A stretch of 64,000 bases of DNA from JAVJRN01 sp040218415 (GTDB lineage: Bacteria > Bacteroidota > Bacteroidia > Cytophagales > Cyclobacteriaceae). The first letter of the stretch is position 1. Each line of letters begins with the position of its first letter. The stretch spans positions 1-64,000 of the forward strand of contig JAVJRN010000010.1 of assembly GCA_040218415.1 (NCBI GenBank), written 5' to 3'. The notes under the pieces were generated by a model. The model worked only from the letters and a program-made list of their open reading frames with translations. It was not told where the DNA came from and did no database searches. Of the stretch, positions 1 through 7,202 are shown piece after piece. The translations under genes were made by a program, and so were the position numbers.

Positions 1-1
1 T

Positions 2-2464
2 TCCCAAGGTAAAATTACTTCAATCTCCTTTCCAGAAGGAGATTGTGATGCAGTGAGTTTACTGTCTAGTACTTCGGCTTCCCCGGTTGATTTATTCTAC
101 TCTTCCGCTGGAGATTATACAGTAGAGCTCACTGCCATTCACCCCAATGGTAGTATCGATCGTGTATTGGATACGGTGACAGTCTTAAATCAGACAGCTC
201 CCGACATCAGCTTTATGACGACCAATCAATGTGTGAGTAATGGCAGCACTTTTACGGCGCAAAGTTCCACGGAAGACATTACCAATTACAGTTGGGATTT
301 TGATGGAGATGGATTGGAAGATAGTAATGAGGCTTCACCTGTTTACACTTTTGGATCTGTAGGCACTTACGACGTGTCGTTGACGGTGAGTAACGGTAAT
401 TGCACCAATACGGCAAAACAAAAATTTACCATTTACCCAGAACCACCCATTCCTTCCACCATATTTACTTCTTTAAACAACTGTGCTAATTCTGAAATTA
501 CCGTACTTAATCAAACCGATACGACGGGCTATGGAGCAGGTATCTCTTACGTTTACTCGTTTACTGGTCAGCCAGACCGCATGACCAATAGTCACCAGGT
601 AGTTTATCAATTTGACACGCCGGGTGAGAAGATTTTGGAAGTTAGGGCCATTATACCGGGATGTGAATCGGCCATTTTTAGAGATACCATTCAGATCATT
701 GACGCACCGGTGCTTCAATTTTCCGCCAGTAGTGTCTGCATAGGCGAGGTTACCATTTTTACCAATGAAACCGCAGGCCAAGATTTCTTCTGGGATTTTG
801 GCGATGGGTTTACGTCCACTCAAAAGTCTCCTGAGCATCTATATTTAACCGATGGCGCCTATCAAGTGACCTTACAGTCAAGCAATGAACTGGGATGTAC
901 GAGTATTGAAACTATAGAAGTGCTGGTTTCCCCACTTCCTACAGCGAACTTTGACTATGACTTAGTGTGTGAGGCAGATGGCGTGGTATTGACGGATGTA
1001 TCCACCGTGGATGGTTCGGATATCGTGGCTTGGGAATGGTACTTGTTTGATGAGCTGGTCAGTGAGGAGGAAAGGCCGGAATTGGTATTTAGCAATTCAG
1101 GCGATCAAACCGTCACGCTTCGGGTCACCGCCAATAATGGCTGTTCTTCCACGATTACGCAAGATTTGATGGTGCTCTCCCAGCAGGAAGCGGCATTTGA
1201 CGTTCAAGTTGCCTGTCTCGGCTCAGCATCAACACTGATTGATCTGCATCCCAATGAGGAAATCATTTCCAGAAACTGGTTTATCGATGGACAGGCGCTC
1301 GCTTCCGAGCAGGCGCGTCTTGCTTACACTTTTACGGAACCAGGAGACTATGAAATAGAGTTATCCATTGTCAATCAAAATTTATGTGCGTCTACCGTCA
1401 GTAAAACGGTGCGTGTCTTAACACCGCCTACCTTGGCCTTTCAAACGCTGAATGCCTGTGAAGGGGAGGATGTGCCAATTCGTGACAACACACTATCGGA
1501 AGAAGATCCCATCGTTTCAAGACAATGGTTCTTGGATAACCAACTGGTTGGAAATGGTGCCCAAATTTTCCTGAGTTCAAACTCGGCGGGTACCAAATCA
1601 TTGCGGCTAGATGTGACTACTGCTCAGGGTTGCAGTTATTCCATGACCCAACCCTTGGTTATTTTTGAAGGATCAGACGCTACTTTTGCGTTAAATAGTA
1701 ATTTTGGGATTCCGCCTTTTAGCCTGCAGGTGGAGAATAATTCTCAAAATGCCATCGGCTATGAATGGTACTTGAATAATAGTCTTTTCAGCACCGCCGA
1801 AAATCCCTCTTTTTCCATCAGGGAGGAGGGAAATTTTCCGCTTAAACTGGTCACCACCAGCGAGGAAGGTTGTAGGGATTCTTCCTTGGTTACGATCATT
1901 TCGGCTAGGCCTATGATGGACTTATCCGTTAGCTTCCTTTCTTTGGAGCAGGAGTCCATTTTATTGGAGCTGACCAATAACGGAAACCTGCCGATCACTT
2001 ATGTGGATTATACGATCAGTCTCGCGGATGAATTTTTGGTGGAGCAACGTTATAATCAAAGAGTCAATATTGATGAAACGGTTTTATTGAAAATTGATTT
2101 GGTCTTTCCGAGGAGTCCGAATTTTATCTGTGTGAATGTGCAATCGCCCTACGATACACAGGACTTAAATCCTGATGACAATGAAGTTTGTATTAACCTC
2201 AATCAAAAGGCAGCACTTGAAGCGCCGTATCCCAACCCGGCACGTGATTATAGTCGTGTTCACTTTGTCATTCCGGAAGTAGATGAGATTATGCTAACAC
2301 TGATTGATCTTTCGGGTCAGGTTCGGTACACCAAAGCGGTCGCCGATCCGGTCGCAGGCCTCAACTTATTTGAGCTGGACTTGCGGTCTTTAGAGGCGGG
2401 GACATATTTCTTCCTCATTGAATATCAAGGAAATACTTACGAATCTCGCATCATCAAGCAGTAG
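2..2464 (+). CDS. PKD-repeat surface protein with T9SS sorting tail (5'-truncated)
   Basis: The frame is open from the first bases of the window, so the N-terminus lies outside; a GTG at 53 is internal and not a believable start. The visible part, about 820 residues, is a string of PKD/Ig-like modules recognised by repeated W-[DE]-[FWY] strands (SWDFDGDG, FFWDFGDG, WEWYLFD, RNWFIDG, RQWFLDN, YEWYLNN), each followed by a G-x-[YF]-x-[VI]-x-L strand. Next comes a CARDB-like module starting MDLSVSF. The last 80 residues (YPNPARDYSRVHF, then SLEAGTYFFLIEYQG and a final RIIKQ) match the type A C-terminal sorting domain of the type IX secretion system. It is predicted to be exported and anchored at the cell surface. 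The binding target is not deducible. No clear terminator follows. Confidence 0.9.
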   Translation, partial: SQGKITSISFPEGDCDAVSLLSSTSASPVDLFYSSAGDYTVELTAIHPNGSIDRVLDTVTVLNQTAPDISFMTTNQCVSNGSTFTAQSSTEDITNYSWDFDGDGLEDSNEASPVYTFGSVGTYDVSLTVSNGNCTNTAKQKFTIYPEPPIPSTIFTSLNNCANSEITVLNQTDTTGYGAGISYVYSFTGQPDRMTNSHQVVYQFDTPGEKILEVRAIIPGCESAIFRDTIQIIDAPVLQFSASSVCIGEVTIFTNETAGQDFFWDFGDGFTSTQKSPEHLYLTDGAYQVTLQSSNELGCTSIETIEVLVSPLPTANFDYDLVCEADGVVLTDVSTVDGSDIVAWEWYLFDELVSEEERPELVFSNSGDQTVTLRVTANNGCSSTITQDLMVLSQQEAAFDVQVACLGSASTLIDLHPNEEIISRNWFIDGQALASEQARLAYTFTEPGDYEIELSIVNQNLCASTVSKTVRVLTPPTLAFQTLNACEGEDVPIRDNTLSEEDPIVSRQWFLDNQLVGNGAQIFLSSNSAGTKSLRLDVTTAQGCSYSMTQPLVIFEGSDATFALNSNFGIPPFSLQVENNSQNAIGYEWYLNNSLFSTAENPSFSIREEGNFPLKLVTTSEEGCRDSSLVTIISARPMMDLSVSFLSLEQESILLELTNNGNLPITYVDYTISLADEFLVEQRYNQRVNIDETVLLKIDLVFPRSPNFICVNVQSPYDTQDLNPDDNEVCINLNQKAALEAPYPNPARDYSRVHFVIPEVDEIMLTLIDLSGQVRYTKAVADPVAGLNLFELDLRSLEAGTYFFLIEYQGNTYESRIIKQ

Positions 2465-2568
2465 TTGCTTACTGTGTTCACAATATTAATTGTTTGCAAA
2501 AGAAGAGATAAAGATATGTATCCAAATAATCTGAATTATTATTACATTTGTAGCAAATAAAATTTGGA

Positions 2569-3054
2569 ATGAAGTTTAACTCCCCACAAACGCGATTAGA
2601 TGAAATTGATAGAAAGATTCTTGAGATTTTACAATCCAATGCCAAGATCACCAATGCACAGCTTTCTAAAGACATAGGGCTATCTCCCGCGCCTACACTT
2701 GAGCGAGTCAAAAAGTTAGAGAATTCCGGAATCATCAAAAGTTATCATGCCAAACTCGATACGGATCGTATTGGGCTGGGTGTTCACACTTTTGTTCAGG
2801 TCACTTTAAAAGGCCACAATAAGAAGAATATCGATTTGTTTTTAGAGCATATCAATCAAATAGCCGAGGTAATTGAATGTCATCACATCACTGGATCGGG
2901 AGATTTTATCCTCAAGATCATCGCCAAGGATATCGTGTCTTACCAAAGGTTGATGTTGGAAAAAGTCAGTGAAATAGAGGTTGTAGACAGTCTGCAGTCT
3001 ATGGTGATTCTTTCGACTTTTAAGGACAGTAAAATCATGCCTGTACCAGAGTAG
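2569..3054 (+). CDS. Lrp/AsnC family transcriptional regulator
   Basis: 161 residues, the normal length for the family. Residues 8-60 form the winged helix-turn-helix (DEIDRKILEILQSNAKITN, then LSKDIGLSPAPTLERVKKLE), and the rest is the AsnC/RAM ligand-binding and oligomerisation domain (SGDFILKIIAKD). Such proteins usually respond to amino acids and act as octamers; the effector cannot be read from sequence. The gene is 4 nt upstream of a phosphoribosyltransferase gene in the same direction, so the two are probably cotranscribed. A TACATTTG box at 2543-2550 resembles a Bacteroidota -7 element, but no -33 box is evident. Confidence 0.9.
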   Translation: MKFNSPQTRLDEIDRKILEILQSNAKITNAQLSKDIGLSPAPTLERVKKLENSGIIKSYHAKLDTDRIGLGVHTFVQVTLKGHNKKNIDLFLEHINQIAEVIECHHITGSGDFILKIIAKDIVSYQRLMLEKVSEIEVVDSLQSMVILSTFKDSKIMPVPE

Positions 3055-3058
3055 TCGT

Positions 3059-3565
3059 ATGTCGGTCAACGAAAAGCTAATTCTCACGAACGATCAAGTC
3101 ATTCAGGTGATAAAAAGGATTGCTTATGAGATATATGAGCATAATTTTCAAGAGCCGGAAATATTTCTTGTAGGTATTGAAGGTCAGGGGGTGGTTTTAG
3201 CCAAAAAAATATCGGAACAATTGACAGCCATTGCTCCTGAGTTTAAGCATCAGGTAGTGGCTCTTTCCATGGATAAGGAAAATCCTCTGACTCAACAAGT
3301 CACCCTCGATGTTCCTACGGAGGAGCTGAAAGAAAAGTCCATCATATTGATTGATGATGTGCTTAACTCAGGGCGAACTTTGGCGTATGGGTTGAATGTA
3401 TTGATGGGTACCAATGTGAAGCGAATCCAAACAGCGGCTTTGGTAGACAGGAGCCATAAGAAGTTTCCTGTGATTGCTAATTTCAAGGGTTATGAGTTGT
3501 CAACTACCTTGGAGCAGCATATTGAGGTACGGTTGGAGAATGATCCTGGTATTTTTCTGTATTAG
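3059..3565 (+). CDS. PyrR-like phosphoribosyltransferase
   Basis: 168 residues of type I phosphoribosyltransferase fold. The PRPP-binding loop is clear: ILIDDVLNSGRTLAYGL at about residues 96-112, with the two acidic residues followed by the SGRT-type phosphate loop. The family includes PyrR and hypoxanthine/uracil phosphoribosyltransferases. The overall pattern (early VGIEGQGV loop, ALVDRSHKKFP) is most like PyrR, but no pyrimidine gene is adjacent, so the substrate is uncertain. It follows the Lrp gene by 4 nt. Its last 12 codons are copied twice in the non-coding DNA downstream (4042-4080 and 5475-5513). Confidence 0.8.
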   Translation: MSVNEKLILTNDQVIQVIKRIAYEIYEHNFQEPEIFLVGIEGQGVVLAKKISEQLTAIAPEFKHQVVALSMDKENPLTQQVTLDVPTEELKEKSIILIDDVLNSGRTLAYGLNVLMGTNVKRIQTAALVDRSHKKFPVIANFKGYELSTTLEQHIEVRLENDPGIFLY

Positions 3566-3775
3566 GTGTTTTCTGGGATTGATTGTTCAATACACGTTCT
3601 ACCGTCATTGCGATGTTTTTTAAGCTTGAAAAGGTTAAAAAACAGAAGCAATCTTCTAAATGATGGGTGAGATTACTTCAATAAAAACCTCATTTTAATC
3701 GGTTCTTATTTCGTAAAGACGTTCTTGATGCTGGTTTCATCGCTTTGTGTAGGGCTTTCATGTTTATTCCTTTTA

Positions 3776-3868
3776 AGGCCTAAAGGCCGGACGGCTCATA
3801 CTTTCTGCCTTAACCGTAACGACGGATCGGCAGAAAGTATCCGAGTCCACGGTGGACAAAGAAATCAA
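3776..3868. other. hairpin-rich insert inside a repeat unit
   Basis: Compared with the corresponding units near 5710-5745 and 5945-5990, this unit carries about 90 extra bp built of short inverted repeats: GGCC-TAAA-GGCC near 3777-3788, a perfect 12-bp pair at 3798-3809 / 3829-3840 (ATACTTTCTGCC and its complement) with a 19-nt loop, and GTCCAC-G-GTGGAC near 3846-3858. There is no T-run after the 12-bp stem, so a simple terminator is unlikely. It could be a small mobile palindromic element or part of a structured RNA. Confidence 0.6.
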
Positions 3869-3914
3869 GCGGTTCCCCGCTGGGACGGTGTATAAATTTC
3901 TGAAATTCAGATCG

Positions 3915-4007
3915 TTTCTACAATGAATCCCAAATCGCACCGCAGAGGCGGTCTTCGGCGACCCAGTCGCTACACTCAAACAGGGGATTCAATTTTGATT
4001 ATCCTGG
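3915..4007. other. second hairpin-rich insert in the repeat array
   Basis: This segment is not found in the other repeat units. It is bracketed by an 8-bp inverted repeat (TGAATCCC at 3924-3931 and GGGATTCA at 3984-3991) and contains a further short stem, CCGC-AGAG-GCGG at about 3940-3951. It is more GC-rich than the surrounding spacer. No coding sequence is supported. Confidence 0.5.
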
Positions 4008-4041
4008 TCTGAATTTCTTGTCGAAATTTATTCAAGGCCGA

Positions 4042-4080
4042 GTGCGGTTAGAGAATGATCCTGGTAGTTTTCTTTATTAG
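4042..4080 (+). pseudogene. duplicated 3' end of the phosphoribosyltransferase gene, copy 2
   Basis: Thirteen codons reading VRLENDPGSFLY-stop, against VRLENDPGIFLY-stop at the true gene end (3527-3565). Homology continues for about 35 bp past the stop codon (to about 4116) but does not extend upstream into the rest of the gene. It is a gene-tail fragment carried in the repeat array, with the reading frame still intact. Confidence 0.75.
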
Positions 4081-4254
4081 GTGTGATTCTGAGTTTGATT
4101 GTTCAATAAACGTTCTCGCAGATTGCTTCTATTTTTTAAGCAGAAAAAGCTTCAAAAATATCGCAATGACGTTGGAAGGGGAGATGAGATTACCTCAATA
4201 AAAACCTCATTTTAATCGGTTCTTATTTCGTAAAGACATTCTTGATGTGGATTT

Positions 4255-4264
4255 CATTGCTTTA
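4255..4264. repeat. 10-bp direct repeat, left of the kinase-like gene
   Basis: CATTGCTTTA occurs here and again at 5330-5339, on either side of the gene at 4280-5332. The left copy ends the first half of a C repeat unit and the right copy begins its second half, as expected for a target-site duplication made by an insertion into the unit. Confidence 0.6.
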
Positions 4265-4279
4265 TTGATTGAAGGCAGG

Positions 4280-5332
4280 TTAAGAGATGGCTTCATCATG
4301 GTAAAGATCTGGCTTGAGTAGGAGCATTTCTAAACTCATTCTTACCAGCTCACCCATCGATTGGCATTCTAAAAACTCTCGGTTTTCGTAAAAGTTAGCC
4401 AAATCTTCTCTGAGTTTGATGACGTTTTCTACTGGTGCAATATTTTCTAATTCCATTTGGTGCAGCAGGTCATCGAGCCTGGAACGCTCCATTTTCATCC
4501 TATTAGCAATCAAAGAGCGCTCTTCCCGCTGGTATTGGCGCACTGTTTCGGGAGTCATGTGTTTCAATCCAAGTTGGATAATCGGATTATTTTGTTTGAA
4601 ATACTTAGGCATATATGTTGCGGAGCGTCCTTCATAGGATTGCTGATCAAAGTCGATGGCGCGAATTCGATAATCCACTTCTTCGAAATCTGGGGTTATA
4701 TCCACCACAAAATTACTCGAATGCATGTCTCCCAGTAGCCTAACAAAACAGCGCTCGTTAAACTTGACAAATTCTTTGGCCAGCCTTATTTCGTTGATGA
4801 TGTTTGACTGGAGATAGTTTCTAATAAACATATCTGCTGGAATGCCTACAATATGCTCCTCGAGTAAGGTGTCTTTATTCACCAGATAACTGAGCTTGTT
4901 GGGCGACAAAAGATGTTCTAGCTCCAGCCCGTAAACCCGGGAAGCATCCGCATTTTTGATATAGAAATAATCAAAGTTGTCATTGATCCGATTGACAATT
5001 CTGATTCTGAATGGCTGAGTATTTCCATAAACGCACAAGTCCACTCGGTCTACAAACAAATGATTCATGACTTCTATCTCGCCATGTGCTTTCATGATAG
5101 AATAAATCTTTTTTAAGGCATAATAGATTTCGTCCATTTCTTCTTGTGGATAAAATACCGTCTCCCAATAAGTGTCGTTACCGGCACCATCATAAAGCGG
5201 TATGGAATTGTCATACCTTATGAGGTCGTGGTATTGCAAGGGCAAAGAGACCAAGCGGTCGTACCGCTTCAGATAGGAGCGAAGATGATCCGTAATTTTA
5301 TACGGCTGCTTTTTCTTGCTGATTAATGCCAT
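4280..5332 (-). CDS. uncharacterised protein with probable protein-kinase-like fold
   Basis: 350 residues, no signal peptide or membrane segment. I do not recognise a named family. Residues 201-207 (GDMHSSN) followed by IRAIDFDQ at 223-230 resemble the catalytic and metal-binding motifs of aminoglycoside/choline-kinase-like enzymes (GDxHxxN ... DFD). D202, N207 and D227 or D229 would be the key residues. YFYIKNADASRVYGLELEHL at 122-141 could supply the ATP-binding Lys126 and a helix-C Glu. The C-terminal third is helical and charged. The ATG overlaps the right copy of a 10-bp direct repeat, and only 15 bp separate the stop codon from the left copy. The gene thus occupies almost all of a segment inserted into a repeat unit. 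The kinase assignment is inference from motifs. Confidence 0.75.
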   Translation of the reverse strand: MALISKKKQPYKITDHLRSYLKRYDRLVSLPLQYHDLIRYDNSIPLYDGAGNDTYWETVFYPQEEMDEIYYALKKIYSIMKAHGEIEVMNHLFVDRVDLCVYGNTQPFRIRIVNRINDNFDYFYIKNADASRVYGLELEHLLSPNKLSYLVNKDTLLEEHIVGIPADMFIRNYLQSNIINEIRLAKEFVKFNERCFVRLLGDMHSSNFVVDITPDFEEVDYRIRAIDFDQQSYEGRSATYMPKYFKQNNPIIQLGLKHMTPETVRQYQREERSLIANRMKMERSRLDDLLHQMELENIAPVENVIKLREDLANFYENREFLECQSMGELVRMSLEMLLLKPDLYHDEAIS

Positions 5333-6040
5333 TGCTTTAGGGTTTCTATGTTCGTTTCTTTTATGTCCTTCTAATCTAGGGCTTCTATGTTTATTTCTTT
5401 TAAGTCTTTAAGATTTCTACGGTTCCCCGCTGGGATTGTGTCTGAATTTCCTGTCGAAACTTATTCAAGGCCGAGTACGGTTAGAGAATGCTCCGGTATT
5501 TTTCTGTGCTAGGTGTGATTCTGAGTTTGATTGTTCGGTACACGTTCTCGCAGATTGCTTCTATTTTTTAAGCAGAAAAAGCTTCAAAAATATCGCAATG
5601 ACGTTAGAAGGGGAGATGAGATTACTTCAATAAAAACCTCATTTTAATCGGTTTTTATTTCGTAAAGACGTTCTTGATTCGGGTTTCATCGCTTTGTGTA
5701 GGGCTTCCCTGTTTATTCGTTTTATGTCTTTAAGATTTCTACGGTTCCCCGTTGGGACGGTGTATAAATTTTTGAAATTCAGATTGTTCAATACACGTTC
5801 TAACGTCATTGCGGTGTTTTTTAAGCTTGAAAAGCTGAAGCAATCTTCTATATGATGGGTGAGATTACTTCAATAAAAACCTCATTTTAATCGGTTCTTA
5901 TTTCGTAAAGACGTTCTTGATGCGGGTTTCATCGCTTTGTGTAGGGCTTCCCTGTTTATTCGTTTTATGTCCTCAAGATTTCTACGGTTCTCCGCTGGGA
6001 CGGTGTGTAAATTTCTTGTCGAAATTTATTCAAGGCCGAT
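5330..6040. repeat. right half of the mosaic repeat array
   Basis: Continues the unit interrupted by the gene at 4280-5332. It begins with CATTGCTTTA, then an imperfect tandem of about 40 bp (5339-5420, TTTCTATGTTCGTTTCTTTT-like). Next come R (about 5447-5473), T (5473-5548), P in the same orientation as at 4117 (5549-5604), C (5628-5783), a shortened T (about 5782-5800), P in the orientation seen at 3601 (5803-5848), C (5864-6005) and R (6008-6040). 6041-6114 is AT-rich spacer with no recognisable gene. No believable reading frame lies in this 780-bp stretch. Confidence 0.75.
5475..5513 (+). pseudogene. duplicated 3' end of the phosphoribosyltransferase gene, copy 3
   Basis: The sequence starts GTACGGTTAGAGAATG as at the end of the phosphoribosyltransferase gene, but one base is missing in the CCTGG region and the stop codon context is changed (GTGCTAGG). 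The frame is therefore lost after about six codons. Flanking homology to the copy at 4040-4116 continues to about 5548. Confidence 0.65.
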
Positions 6041-6114
6041 TGGAAATCTCGGAATTTATGATTTTAGCTTATTTTTAAGGATTTTTTTGGTGTTAAAATC
6101 AAGTATTCAGGACC

Positions 6115-7188
6115 CTACTTGAGGTGTGCCAAAAACTTTTCATGGGCGCTATCGGCCCAAGGTTTGAATTGGGAGCCTATTTTCTGATGTGTGGCAAAGT
6201 AGTCATCAAGTTTTTCAATGTTGAAGGTATCGCTGGCAATTCCTGCACCGGCTTTCTGCGCATCCACTGCATTGCAGGCCTGCTCGTAATGTCCTTCGAC
6301 GGGCACCATCAGCACGGGCTTGTCCAGATACATCGCTTCACACACTGATTCAAAGCCTGCAGTGGTGACATAGCCTTTGCAAGAAGCCATTTTTTCAAGA
6401 AAAAGCTGGTCATTCAATTGGTGAAACGTTAAGTTTTCGTCCACTTCCATAGAAACAGGCGCATCGCTTTTGTCCCAAAAACAAAATAAGGGCTGGTCTG
6501 GGTGGTTTTTATGGTATTGATACACCTCCTCACTATAGCCGTGATTGACCATGTATACCAGAAAATGATTTTTCGATTCTTCTGCAACGAGCTTCACTTC
6601 CTCACGAAGCAAAGGAGGTACTACAAAAAGCTTTTTTTTGGGTAGGTCTTCAAAATATTGAAAGGAAAGACACAGCCTTTTGGTGGCGCCTAGACTAGCA
6701 ATCCTATTGCCTATCATCAATGAAAGCTTGTCCATTTTTCTTCCATCGGGAAAGCTAAAATCTGTGTGACCGATGAGAAATTGATGAGCGATACATATAA
6801 ATTTTGCTTTTGGGCGATACACGAAATTGTAAAGTCCGCCTAAAAAGTCGTAGAAATTAATGATGACATCAGGTTTATCTTCCTTGACAATCTCATTGAT
6901 CCGCCGGATCGACTTGGAATAAGTCGGAGACTGAATCAAAGAATAGACCATGGTGCGGAATGGCTTCACCGACTTTTGATTCTTATCTGTGACAAAATTG
7001 GGACTTTGCAGTGACTCAATGGGTGCCGTTATCTTCTCCTTAAAAAAACCAGGAATGGATCTACGTTTGCTTTTCCCTACAATTACACGCGTAATTTTAT
7101 GCCCATGGTCCCTGAGAATTTGGCTAAGCGCCAGCGCCTGAGTCATGTGCCCACGGCCTTCTCCTTGAATGATGAAAAGATATTTCAA
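6115..7188 (-). CDS. MurG/UGT-like GT-B glycosyltransferase
   Basis: 357 residues. The N-terminus MKYLFIIQGEGRGHMTQALA is the glycine-rich acceptor-domain loop of GT-B enzymes (GxGRGH). The C-terminal half has the nucleotide-sugar-binding pattern TTAGFESVCEAMYLDKPVLM followed by PVEGHYEQ, as in MurG and UDP-glucuronosyltransferases. No signal peptide is present, so it probably acts at the inner face of the membrane. The acceptor is unknown. It lies 14 nt downstream of the sensor kinase gene, on the same strand, and could be cotranscribed with the two-component pair. Confidence 0.8.
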   Translation of the reverse strand: MKYLFIIQGEGRGHMTQALALSQILRDHGHKITRVIVGKSKRRSIPGFFKEKITAPIESLQSPNFVTDKNQKSVKPFRTMVYSLIQSPTYSKSIRRINEIVKEDKPDVIINFYDFLGGLYNFVYRPKAKFICIAHQFLIGHTDFSFPDGRKMDKLSLMIGNRIASLGATKRLCLSFQYFEDLPKKKLFVVPPLLREEVKLVAEESKNHFLVYMVNHGYSEEVYQYHKNHPDQPLFCFWDKSDAPVSMEVDENLTFHQLNDQLFLEKMASCKGYVTTAGFESVCEAMYLDKPVLMVPVEGHYEQACNAVDAQKAGAGIASDTFNIEKLDDYFATHQKIGSQFKPWADSAHEKFLAHLK

Positions 7189-7202
7189 AGTCTGTCTTTT
7201 GT

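Larger units (their letters stand above)
3524..4264. repeat. left half of a mosaic repeat array
   Basis: The array starts inside the end of the phosphoribosyltransferase gene. Modules in order: T (gene tail plus about 35 bp, 3524-3600), P (core about 3601-3657), C (about 3670-3775, containing AACCTCATTTTAATCGG and TTTCGTAAAGACGTTCTTGA), a hairpin-rich insert (3776-3868), the end of C (3869-3914), a second insert (3915-4007), R (4008-4040, TTCTTGTCGAAATTTATTCA), T again (4040-4116), P in opposite orientation (4117-4172), and the first half of C (4189-4264). No coding potential is convincing. Repeats were compared by eye; module edges are accurate to a few bases. Confidence 0.8.

Noticed and set aside
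473..838. 121-codon minus-strand frame within the PKD protein gene
   Set aside because: Overlaps a clear PKD coding region on the other strand and has no family resemblance.
2543..2550. TACATTTG as a promoter of the Lrp gene
   Set aside because: The -7 box fits, but no -33 TTTG lies 17-21 bp upstream, so it is mentioned only with the gene.
3798..3840. 12-bp hairpin as terminator of the phosphoribosyltransferase gene
   Set aside because: It is more than 230 bp after the stop codon and has no T-run on either strand.
4255..5339. Conventional insertion sequence
   Set aside because: The only gene has no transposase motif (no DDE or HUH pattern) and no clear terminal inverted repeats border the segment.
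5436..5633. Short open frames in the repeat array (also 3773-3979 and 5937-6122)
   Set aside because: They cross repeat module borders, lack conserved codons between copies, and include the frameshifted gene tail; treated as non-coding.
3524..6040. CRISPR array
   Set aside because: The repeats are long, differ in length and order, include gene fragments and inverted cores, and lack regular unique spacers.
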